Notes under the pieces: generated by a model | Told to the model about the DNA's origin: nothing | Seen by the model: only the letters and a program-made list of their open reading frames with translations | Database searches by the model: none | Part shown: in pieces, positions 8,144 to 14,998 of the stretch | How positions within the stretch are numbered: position 1 is the stretch's first letter | Layout: each line of letters opens with the position of its first letter | Origin: Micromonospora haikouensis | Lineage (GTDB): Bacteria; Actinomycetota; Actinomycetes; Mycobacteriales; Micromonosporaceae | Direction of reading: 5' to 3' | DNA length: 64,000 bases | Assembly (NCBI RefSeq): GCF_900091595.1 | Contig: NZ_FMCW01000007.1 | Location: forward strand, 124,001-188,000 | Program-made: the position numbers and the translations under genes

Positions 8144-9060
8144 CGAACCGACCCGAAGAAGCGCGGGGGCAGGACCGCACCCCGCTGCTGATCGTCGGCC
8201 ACGGCACCCGCAGCGCCGCCGGGGTTGCCCAGTTCGCTGCCCTGGTCGACCGGATCCGCCGCCGCCGCGCCGTCGACGACGTCGAGGGCGGCTTCATCGA
8301 GCTGTCCCGCCCGCCGCTGACCGACGCGGTCGGCGCCCTCGCGGGCCGGGGGCACCGCCGGCTCGTGGCGCTGCCGCTGGTCCTCGCCGCCGCCGGGCAC
8401 GGCAAGGGCGACATCCCGGCCGCGCTGGCCCGGGAGAAGCAGCGCTTCCCCGGCCTGCGCTACGCCTACGGCCGCCCGTTGGGCCCGCACCCGCTGCTGC
8501 ACGACACCCTCGCCGACCGGATCGACGCCGCGCTGGCCGGCGTCGACCGGGCCGGCACGTGGGTGGCCCTGATCGGCCGCGGCTCCACCGACCCGGACGC
8601 CAACGCCGAGGTCGCCAAGGTGGCCCGGCTGCTGTGGGAGGGGCGCGGCTACGCGGGCGTCGAGCCGGGCTTCGTGTCGCTGGCCGAGCCGTCGGTGCCG
8701 GCCGTGCTGGAGCGGCTGCGCCGCCTCGGCGCGCGCCGGATCGTCGTCGCCCCGTACTTCCTGTTCGCCGGGGTGCTGCCGGACCGGATCGTGGCCCGGT
8801 CGGCGGAGTTCGCCGCCGCCCACCCGGACCTCGACGTGCGGGTGGCCGAGGTGCTCGGCGACTGCGACGCCCTCGCCGACCTGGTCCTGCAACGGCACGC
8901 CGAGGCGCTGCGCGGGGACATCCGGATGAACTGCGACACCTGCGCGTACCGGGTGGCGCTGCCCGGCTTCGCCGACAAGGTTGGCCGGCCGCAGACCCCG
9001 CACGACCACCCCGACGACCCGGTCGGCGGCCACCACCACCACCATCACCACCACGTGTAA
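8140..9060 (+). CDS. cbiX: Sirohydrochlorin cobaltochelatase-like protein with C-terminal oligohistidine tail
   Basis: A 306-residue CbiX/SirB-type chelatase built of two similar halves. The N-terminal half has LLIVGHGTRSAAGV with the metal-binding His and the ALPLVLAAAGHGKGDIP segment carrying the second His. The C-terminal half repeats the fold with ALIGRGSTDPDAN and VVAPYFLFAGVLPDRI. After a CDTCAY motif the protein ends in an Asp/His-rich tail with eight consecutive His (about residues 298-305) before Val-stop. It would insert cobalt into sirohydrochlorin early in the pathway. GGAGGA lies just upstream of GTG 8140, which overlaps the cobH stop. This is the last gene of the operon. Confidence 0.9.
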   Translation: MTNRPEEARGQDRTPLLIVGHGTRSAAGVAQFAALVDRIRRRRAVDDVEGGFIELSRPPLTDAVGALAGRGHRRLVALPLVLAAAGHGKGDIPAALAREKQRFPGLRYAYGRPLGPHPLLHDTLADRIDAALAGVDRAGTWVALIGRGSTDPDANAEVAKVARLLWEGRGYAGVEPGFVSLAEPSVPAVLERLRRLGARRIVVAPYFLFAGVLPDRIVARSAEFAAAHPDLDVRVAEVLGDCDALADLVLQRHAEALRGDIRMNCDTCAYRVALPGFADKVGRPQTPHDHPDDPVGGHHHHHHHHV

Positions 9061-9110
9061 GGAAGGGCCCCTTGTTAACGCATTCGGTAGAGAGGGGTCC
9101 CCTTCTCACC
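9057..9110. repeat. Intergenic palindromic element (paired AAGGGGCCCCTT-type arms)
   Basis: Directly after the cbiX stop there are two adjacent palindromes, AAGGGCCCCTT (about 9063-9073) and AGGGGTCCCCT (9092-9102), separated by a TTAACG-containing loop. The whole unit is itself an imperfect inverted repeat, since the left half resembles the reverse complement of the right half. It sits between converging genes and covers the stop codon of the minus-strand gene, so it may act as a bidirectional terminator. Elements of this look are, from memory, common between genes in Micromonospora and Salinispora. Confidence 0.6.
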
Positions 9111-9693
9111 CGCCGGCCTGCGTGGTGGGCCGGCGCAGCACGAACACGAACGGCCGGTCGGTGCCGCGCAGGTCCATGACGCCGAGCAGGGTGCGCTCGT
9201 CGACCCGCCGGAACACGTCGTGGATGGGGAGGCGGTCGTAGCACATCGTCGCCGACACGACCCCCCGGTATTCGGTCATCCGCAGCCGCGCCGCCGGGCG
9301 GGTCGTGGTCAGCAGCGGCAGGGCCAGCGCGAAGGCCCTCGCGGCCAGGGGCGTGCGTGCCGCGCCGGGCGGGCGGAGCAGCAGCCCCGTCGGCACCAGC
9401 GCCGGGTTGACGCTGACCAGCCTCCCGCCGGCGGCGAAGACCAGCGGGTGCACGTCCTCGGGGCCGTCGAACCGCTTGCCGTGCCATCCGTAGCGCTCCA
9501 GCAGGCCGTCGAGCGGGTGGCCCGTGGCGAAGCCGCTGCCCCGCCAGGAGCCGAGCATCTCCCCGACGGTGACCGGCGGGAGGCCGTCGAAGCAGGCCAG
9601 GGCCGTGGCCAGGTCGCCCGGGGCCGGCAGGGCGGCCGGGTGTTCCGGGGCCGGCAGGGCGGCTGCGGGAGCGGGGTCCGCCGCGCTCGACAT
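9106..9693 (-). CDS. GXWXG / DUF4334 domain protein
   Basis: A 195-residue cytosolic protein. The GXWXG domain shows as [12 protein letters not shown] (about residues 56-67) followed by [12 protein letters not shown]; the C-terminal DUF4334 part includes [26 protein letters not shown] and a final GVMDLRG. Its biochemical role is unknown to me; the family is small and sometimes lipocalin-like. The start is placed at 9693 because GAAGGAG precedes that ATG at a good distance; a longer open frame runs further upstream but is Arg/Pro-rich and unlike the family. A 21-base-spaced direct repeat lies just upstream of this start (9712-9750). Confidence 0.8.
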   Translation of the reverse strand: MSSAADPAPAAALPAPEHPAALPAPGDLATALACFDGLPPVTVGEMLGSWRGSGFATGHPLDGLLERYGWHGKRFDGPEDVHPLVFAAGGRLVSVNPALVPTGLLLRPPGAARTPLAARAFALALPLLTTTRPAARLRMTEYRGVVSATMCYDRLPIHDVFRRVDERTLLGVMDLRGTDRPFVFVLRRPTTQAGG

Positions 9694-9711
9694 GGTCGCA
9701 TCTCCTTCGTC

Positions 9712-9750
9712 GCGTGGCCGGGTGGCCGAATTGCGTGGCCGGGTGGCCGA
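9712..9750. repeat. Two direct 18-bp repeats, 21-bp period, in a divergent promoter region
   Basis: GCGTGGCCGGGTGGCCGA occurs at 9712-9729 and again, perfectly, at 9733-9750. Each copy contains GTGGCCG twice, so the motif appears four times. The 21-base period equals about two helix turns, which suits side-by-side binding of a dimeric regulator. It is 19-57 bases upstream of the minus-strand GXWXG start and about 150 bases upstream of the peptide gene at 9901. Confidence 0.55.
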
Positions 9751-9900
9751 CGTGGTGCCGTCGACGGTACGCCCGGATCGTGCCGGCTGCGGGCGTACCG
9801 GGCCGCCGGCCGAGCCCCGGCGGTCACGAACGCCCTTCATATTCGCCCCGATCGGGCCTACGCTCGGTGCAGTTCCGCAGTGATCACAATGGAGGTTCAC

Positions 9901-9984
9901 ATGAGGAAGATGACCGTGCGTCGCACGAGCACCCTGCGCCTGCTGTCCGGTGCCCGCCGGCTCTGGATCGAGTGGTGCTGGTAG
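9901..9984 (+). CDS. 27-residue basic peptide ending in LWIEWCW (possible RiPP precursor or leader peptide)
   Basis: A short ORF with strong start signals: GGAGG at 9891-9895, five bases before ATG 9901. The N-terminal 20 residues are basic and Thr/Leu-rich ([11 protein letters not shown], then LRLLSGARR), like a recognition leader. The last seven residues are LWIEWCW, holding three Trp and one Cys, directly before TAG. Its final codons overlap the GTG start of the TPR gene in another frame, so translation is probably coupled. I know no named family for it. Two readings are open: a ribosomal precursor modified by the downstream enzymes, or a regulatory leader in which ribosomes pause at Trp/Cys codons. 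Confidence 0.6.
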   Translation: MRKMTVRRTSTLRLLSGARRLWIEWCW

Positions 9985-11735
9985 AACCCGGCGCGGCGGG
10001 CGCCCCCGGGCGCCCGCCCCTGCGGGGCCCGGCCGCCGACCTGGGCCTCTACGACTGCCACCGCGACCACGGCCCGTACGCCGGAGTCGCCGAGTTCCTC
10101 GGCCGGATCGCCGTCGCCCACCCCCGCCTGGCGTCCCGGCACGCCGTCGAGTTGCACGCCATCGCGCCCGGCCTCGACAACGCCGCCCGACCCGCCGCCG
10201 ACGAGGAGCCGATCCGGTTCCACCCCGCCCGCCGCACGGCCTGCCTCGCCTACGGCGCGACCGAGTTCGTGATCGCCTGGGCGGGCACCCTCCGCCGCCC
10301 GGTCACGGTGCGCTTCGACCACGTCGACGCCGCCGACGAGACCACCGGAGAGCTGCTGGACGCCCTGTCGCGCCGGGTCGGGCCGTACCCGCTGCGCCTG
10401 GACCTGCGCGACGGCGGCGACGCCCGGCGCGACGTCGCGGACCCGACGCCTGCGGCGCTGCGCGCGGCCGTGGGGGAGTCCCTGGCCCGCGGCTTCTACC
10501 ACCACGCCGCCCGCACCGCCCGGCGCGGGCGCGCCGCCGTCACCGCGACGGGCGACCTGCGGCACTGGTGGGCGTTCACCACCTGCCTGGCCACCGCCCT
10601 GGCGGCGCTCGACCGCGCCACCGAGGCGCTCGACCTCTACGACGAGGCCCGCGCCGCCACCGACGACCCGAAGATCACCATGTCGGCCGCGTACGCCACC
10701 GCCATGCTGTACGCCCGGCACCTGCCGCCGGCCGACCAGGACCCGGAGCGGGCGCGGCACTGGCTGCACGAGGCGCTGCGCCTCGCCGCCGGCCTGGCCG
10801 ACCCACGCCAGCGGGTGCTGTCCACCGTCTTCTACGAGCAGGGCGTGGCCCTGCTGGACAGCAGGGCGGGCGAGCCCGCCCGCGCGCTGCGGCTGATCGA
10901 CGACGGGCTGGCCCGCCTGGCGTCGGTGCTCGCCCCCGGCGAACGCCCGCAGGACCTGGCCCGGCTGCGGCACAACCGCGCGCAGGTGCACCTGGCGCTG
11001 GGGGACGCCGACCGGGCCCTGACCGAGCTCGACACCGTGATCGCCCACGACCCCGACAACTGCGAGTACTACGTCGACCGGGCCGCCCTGCACCGGGCGG
11101 CGGGCCGCACCCGCGCCGCGATCCGGGACTACGACGCGGCGATCCGCCTCGGGCCGCACCTGCCCGAGGCCTACTACAACCGGGCGGTGCTCCAGCAGCA
11201 GCGGGGCCGCCCCGGGCGGGCGCGCGCCGACCTCGACCGGGTGCTCGCCATCGAGCCGGGACACCTCGACGCCCGCATCGCCCTGGTCAACCTGCACCTG
11301 GAGCGCGGCGCGCACGACGCGGCCGAGGCGGGCGCGCGGGCGGGGCTGGCCCTGGCCCCGCAGGAACCCGCGCTGCTGTGCACCCTCGGGCTCGTGCGCT
11401 CCGAGCGCGGCGGATCCGCCGAGGCCGACGAGCTGTTCACCCGGGCCCTGGCCGGCGACCCGGGGCTGGTCGAGGCGTGGACCAACCGGGCCGCCGTCCG
11501 GTTCGAACGCGGCGACGTCGCCGCCGCCGTGGCGGACCTGGACCGGGCGGTGGCGCTGGCCGCGTCGGCGCCGGTGCCCCACTACAACCGGGGCACGGCA
11601 CTGATGCGACTCGGCCGCTGGGACGACGCCGCCCGCGACTTCGCCCACGCGCTCGCCCAGCCGGGCCTGGACCGGGCGTTGCGCCGCGACCTGCGGGCGG
11701 AACTGGCCCGCTGCCGCCGCGCCGGGGCCGGCTGA
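9975..11735 (+). CDS. Tetratricopeptide-repeat protein with degenerate ATPase-like N-terminal region
   Basis: A protein of about 586 residues. After roughly 220 residues it becomes a string of TPR-like helical pairs: [70 protein letters not shown] and [21 protein letters not shown] among them. The N-terminal part ([14 protein letters not shown], then [21 protein letters not shown]) recalls the region between P-loop and effector in STAND/AAA-type proteins, but I see no Walker A. GTG 9975 is used (GTG 9972 is equivalent); both lie inside the end of the peptide ORF. TPRs normally bind proteins or peptides, so it may present the short peptide to the enzymes encoded downstream. That role is inference. 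Confidence 0.75.
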   Translation: MLVEPGAAGAPGRPPLRGPAADLGLYDCHRDHGPYAGVAEFLGRIAVAHPRLASRHAVELHAIAPGLDNAARPAADEEPIRFHPARRTACLAYGATEFVIAWAGTLRRPVTVRFDHVDAADETTGELLDALSRRVGPYPLRLDLRDGGDARRDVADPTPAALRAAVGESLARGFYHHAARTARRGRAAVTATGDLRHWWAFTTCLATALAALDRATEALDLYDEARAATDDPKITMSAAYATAMLYARHLPPADQDPERARHWLHEALRLAAGLADPRQRVLSTVFYEQGVALLDSRAGEPARALRLIDDGLARLASVLAPGERPQDLARLRHNRAQVHLALGDADRALTELDTVIAHDPDNCEYYVDRAALHRAAGRTRAAIRDYDAAIRLGPHLPEAYYNRAVLQQQRGRPGRARADLDRVLAIEPGHLDARIALVNLHLERGAHDAAEAGARAGLALAPQEPALLCTLGLVRSERGGSAEADELFTRALAGDPGLVEAWTNRAAVRFERGDVAAAVADLDRAVALAASAPVPHYNRGTALMRLGRWDDAARDFAHALAQPGLDRALRRDLRAELARCRRAGAG

Positions 11736-12039
11736 GCGGAGGACGAGGGGGCGCCGCCGCCGGGTCGACCCCGGCGACTGTCGGCTTTCGGACAGCGGCC
11801 GTCGGGGGCAGGCGGCACCGCGTCCCGGTGCCCCGGTGACCAGCGCGGTCACGGCGATCCGGCCACGGACACACCCCTATTCCACGGGCCGAGCCGGGGC
11901 CGGTCCACTATGTACCTTGACGGTTCACTCCCGCTCGCCGGTGGCAACGCGGGGGGCGGTCCGTGCCCCGTGCCGGTCCGCCGCCGCACGAAGGCCCGGC
12001 CGGCGGGGCAGCCGGACCTCATTCGAAGGACTACGAATC
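11736..12039. other. Intergenic stretch between TPR and FAD oxidoreductase genes
   Basis: About 304 bases without a convincing ORF. It contains GTGACC-N5-GGTCAC (11836-11852), a small perfect inverted repeat. A TTGACG hexamer lies at 11917-11922, but no good -10 sits at the right distance. GAAGGA precedes the ATG at 12040. The gap means the FAD gene may have its own promoter rather than being read only from upstream. Confidence 0.5.
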
Positions 12040-13362
12040 ATGTACGACGCGATAGTCGTCGGTGGGCGCTGCGCGGGCGCCTCCACCGCCCTGCTACTCG
12101 CCCGGCAGGGCCACCGGGTGCTGGTGGTGGACCGGTCGTCCTTCCCCAGCGACGTCATCTCGACGCACTTCCTGTGGCCGCACGGCATGTCCTACCTCAA
12201 CCGGTGGGGCCTGCTGGACCAGGTCACCGCCGTGACCCCCACGCACACGGTCATCGACATCGTCAACGACGGCATCCCGCTGAGCGGCTCGGTGCCCACG
12301 TCGCTGCTGCGCGAGCACTTCCGGGACCTGCACGGCGACGACTCGGGCGTCGTGCAGAGCTACGCCTCGGTGCGCCGCCGCGTGCTGGACCAGATCCTCG
12401 TCGAGGCGGCGGCCAAGGCCGGCGCCGAGGTCCGCACGCACTGCACCGTACGGGAGCTGATCACCGAAGACGGCCGGGTCGTCGGCGTGCGGGGGCGCGC
12501 CGCCGACGGGCAGGAGTTCGAGGAGCGGGCCCGCATCGTCGTCGGCGCCGACGGCCGCAACTCGTTCGTCGCGCGCACCCTCGACCTGCCCCGCTTCGAC
12601 GAGCGGCCCCGCTGCACGTTCGCCTACTGGAGCTACTGGTCCGGCTTCGACCCCGGCCGGGGGCAGATCCACCGGCGCGGCCGGCTCGGCTGCGCGGTGG
12701 TGCCGACCAACTTCGGGCAGAACATGGTCCTCGTCTGGGGGCCCAGCGAGTGGGCCCGGGAGTTCCGCGCCGACGTGCCCGGCAACGTCCAGCGGGCGCT
12801 GGACTTCGTCAGCCCCGAGCTGGGCGAGCTGGTCCGCACCCAGGGCACCCGGGAGGAGCGGATCTACGGCACCCTGGACCAGTCGGGGTTCCTCCGGCCG
12901 CTGCACGGGCCCGGCTGGGTGCTCGTCGGCGACGCCGAGTCGGCCAAGGACCAGTGCACGGCGATCGGCATGACCCACGCGTTCCGCGACGCGGAGCTGG
13001 CCAGCGCCGCCCTGCACCGGTGGCTGACCGGCGAGTCGTCGCTCGACGAGGCGATGGCCGCGTACGAGGGCCGCCGGCGCAGCCAGAACTCCGCCGCCTA
13101 CTACGACTACGTGTGCACCCTGAGCGAGATGCGGCCGTACCGGCACGACGAGCTGCAACTGTTCGTCGCGTTGCGCGGCAACCAGGAGGAGACCGACCGG
13201 TTCATCGCCACGCACGCCGACATCGCGCCGGTCTCCGAGTTCTTCCAGGCGTCCAACCTCTTCCTGCTCAACGACGCCGCCAAGGAGTCCTCCGCCGGCT
13301 ACTCCGTCTTCGACGACTTCGCCGCGACGTCGCGCACGTACCAGCAGAACCTCTTCGCCTGA
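12040..13362 (+). CDS. FAD-dependent oxidoreductase (group A flavin monooxygenase / geranylgeranyl-reductase-like)
   Basis: A 440-residue flavoprotein. The N-terminal dinucleotide fold begins YDAIVVGGRCAGASTALLLARQG, with the acidic end of the second strand at VVDRSSFP. The middle motif IVVGADGRNSFVAR matches the DG motif, and the FAD ribityl motif appears as VLVGDAESAKDQCTAIGMTHAFRDAE. This is the class that includes aromatic hydroxylases, halogenases and geranylgeranyl reductases. I do not see the WxWxIP motif of tryptophan halogenases. ATG 12040 has GAAGGA upstream. The stop lies just before the PLP enzyme gene, so the two probably act together. The substrate is unknown. Confidence 0.85.
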   Translation: MYDAIVVGGRCAGASTALLLARQGHRVLVVDRSSFPSDVISTHFLWPHGMSYLNRWGLLDQVTAVTPTHTVIDIVNDGIPLSGSVPTSLLREHFRDLHGDDSGVVQSYASVRRRVLDQILVEAAAKAGAEVRTHCTVRELITEDGRVVGVRGRAADGQEFEERARIVVGADGRNSFVARTLDLPRFDERPRCTFAYWSYWSGFDPGRGQIHRRGRLGCAVVPTNFGQNMVLVWGPSEWAREFRADVPGNVQRALDFVSPELGELVRTQGTREERIYGTLDQSGFLRPLHGPGWVLVGDAESAKDQCTAIGMTHAFRDAELASAALHRWLTGESSLDEAMAAYEGRRRSQNSAAYYDYVCTLSEMRPYRHDELQLFVALRGNQEETDRFIATHADIAPVSEFFQASNLFLLNDAAKESSAGYSVFDDFAATSRTYQQNLFA

Positions 13363-13385
13363 TGCCGCACCAGGGAGCCGAGACC

Positions 13386-14948
13386 GTGACCAGCACCGAC
13401 CTGCACCAGCGCGACGACGGCGAGCTGATCGAGGCCATCCTCGACGCCGCCGGGCGCGGCGACGTCGAGACCATGGCCCGCGAGGCGGCCGAGGTCTCCG
13501 AGATGACCCGCAACTGGGCCACCCACATCCCCTGGGACGACCTCGCTACCCTCGACGCCTCCGGGGCCGACGGCGAGCTGGCCCGGGTCGTGGCGGACCT
13601 GACGGAGATGTGGGAGCCGGCGCACCTGCGCAACCCCGTCGACCCCGACGAGGAGTACGCGCTGGACAAGAACGCCTACGACTTCTACCGCCCCGCCGGC
13701 CGCGACCTGCTCGCCCGCACCGAGGACTTCTACGACTGGGTGCAGGCCCGCCGCCGCACGGAGACCTGGCAGTACTCCCGGGTGCTGGAGGCGGCCCCGG
13801 ACAGCGTCGCCGAGATCACCAACGACCTGGGCAAGCGGACCCGGGGCATCAACTTCAACTCGCAGGACTACCTGTCGTTCAACACCCACCCGGCCATCCG
13901 GGAGGCGGCGGTCCGGGCGATGCGCGACTACGGCCCGCACAGCGCCGGCTCGCCGATGGTGCTGGGCAACACCCGCATCTCCGACGAGCTGGAGGTGGCG
14001 CTCGGCGAGCTGGTGGGGCTGGAGCACGTCACGCTCTTCCCGACCGGCTGGTCGGCGGGCTTCGGCGCGATCGTCGGCCTGGTCCGCCAGTCCGACCACG
14101 TGGTCATCGACCGGCTCGCGCACTCCTGCCTCCAGCAGGGCGCGCGGGCGGCGACCCGCAACGTGGTCCGCTACGAGCACCTCAACGTCGAGGCCGTGCG
14201 CCAGCACCTGGCCGACATCCGGTCGCACGACAGCCGCAACGGCATCCTCGTCGTCACCGACGGCCTCTTCTCCGTCGACGCCGACTGGCCGGACCTGGTG
14301 ACCCTGCAGCGGGTCTGCCGGGAACACGACGCGACCCTGCTGGTCGACGTCGCGCACGACCTCGGCTCGATGGGGCCGGGCGGCACGGGCGTGCTGGGCA
14401 TGCAGAACCTGCTCGGCGAGATCGACATCGTCATGGGGGCGTTCTCGAAGACGTTCTGCTCCAACGGCGGCTTCGTGGCGTCGCGCTCCCCGGCCCTGAA
14501 GCAGTACGTGAAGATGTTCAGCAACTCGCACTTCTTCTCCAACGCGCTGTCGCCGGTGCAGACCGCCGTGGTCCGGGAGGCCGCCCGGATCATCCGGTCC
14601 CCCGAGGGCGACGAGCTGCGCGCCCGGCTGTTCACCGCCATCCACGCGCTGCGCGACGAGCTGACCGGCCGGGGGCTGACCTGCATGGGCGAGCCCTCGC
14701 CGATCGTGCCGCTGCTGATCGGCAACGAGAAGCTCGCCCGGACGGCCAACCGGCTGCTGTTCGACCGGGGGGTGCTCGCGTTCATGGTGGAGTTCCCGGT
14801 CACCCCGACCGGGTCGTCGCGGTTCCGGCTCCAGGTGCAGGCCGGCCACCGGCCCGAGGAGGCCCGGGAGGCGGCCCGCATCATCGAGGGGGCCATCGCC
14901 GACTCGCGGGCGTACCTGTCCAGCGCGTTCGGCAGCGCCGCCCGGTAG
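13386..14948 (+). CDS. Alpha-oxoamine-synthase-like PLP enzyme (AONS/KBL/ALAS fold) with N-terminal extension
   Basis: About 520 residues, against roughly 390-400 for a typical 8-amino-7-oxononanoate synthase. The fold type I core starts near residue 130 (INFNSQDYLSFNTHPAIREAA). It continues with GSPMVLGNTRISDELE, LFPTGWSAGFGAI, DRLAHSCLQQGAR, VTDGLFSVDAD and VDVAHDLGSMG, and has the Schiff-base Lys in GAFSKTFCSNGGF (Lys 355). This class condenses an amino acid with an acyl thioester and releases CO2. The first ~130 residues are acidic and helical and match nothing I recognise. GTG 13386 has GGGAG eight bases upstream; ATG 13362, overlapping the previous stop, is an alternative. No biotin genes or carrier protein are nearby. 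Confidence 0.82.
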   Translation: MTSTDLHQRDDGELIEAILDAAGRGDVETMAREAAEVSEMTRNWATHIPWDDLATLDASGADGELARVVADLTEMWEPAHLRNPVDPDEEYALDKNAYDFYRPAGRDLLARTEDFYDWVQARRRTETWQYSRVLEAAPDSVAEITNDLGKRTRGINFNSQDYLSFNTHPAIREAAVRAMRDYGPHSAGSPMVLGNTRISDELEVALGELVGLEHVTLFPTGWSAGFGAIVGLVRQSDHVVIDRLAHSCLQQGARAATRNVVRYEHLNVEAVRQHLADIRSHDSRNGILVVTDGLFSVDADWPDLVTLQRVCREHDATLLVDVAHDLGSMGPGGTGVLGMQNLLGEIDIVMGAFSKTFCSNGGFVASRSPALKQYVKMFSNSHFFSNALSPVQTAVVREAARIIRSPEGDELRARLFTAIHALRDELTGRGLTCMGEPSPIVPLLIGNEKLARTANRLLFDRGVLAFMVEFPVTPTGSSRFRLQVQAGHRPEEAREAARIIEGAIADSRAYLSSAFGSAAR

Positions 14949-14955
14949 CCGCGGC

Positions 14956-14987
14956 GGGGCGGCGGGCCGGCACCGGCCCGCCGCCCC
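14956..14987. terminator. Bidirectional terminator hairpin
   Basis: A perfect 15-base inverted repeat, GGGGCGGCGGGCCGG and its complement, separated by only two bases. It lies between the converging PLP-enzyme gene (+) and the PepSY gene (-). No clear U-tract follows, as is common in high-GC actinomycetes. Confidence 0.75.
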
Positions 14988-14998
14988 ACCCCTGCCGG

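Noticed and set aside
8990..9060. The octahistidine as a cloning tag artefact
   Set aside because: It is followed by native operon-end sequence and preceded by a gradual Asp/His-rich region with mixed codons, so it is natural.
11917..11945. TTGACG upstream of the FAD oxidoreductase as a full promoter
   Set aside because: No plausible -10 lies 16-19 bases downstream, so it is mentioned only as a hexamer.
12040..13362. FAD oxidoreductase as a tryptophan halogenase
   Set aside because: The WxWxIP motif and active-site Lys context of flavin halogenases were not seen, so only a general group A assignment is made.
13386..14948. The PLP enzyme as biotin-pathway BioF
   Set aside because: It is over 100 residues too long and no other biotin gene is near; only the superfamily is claimed.
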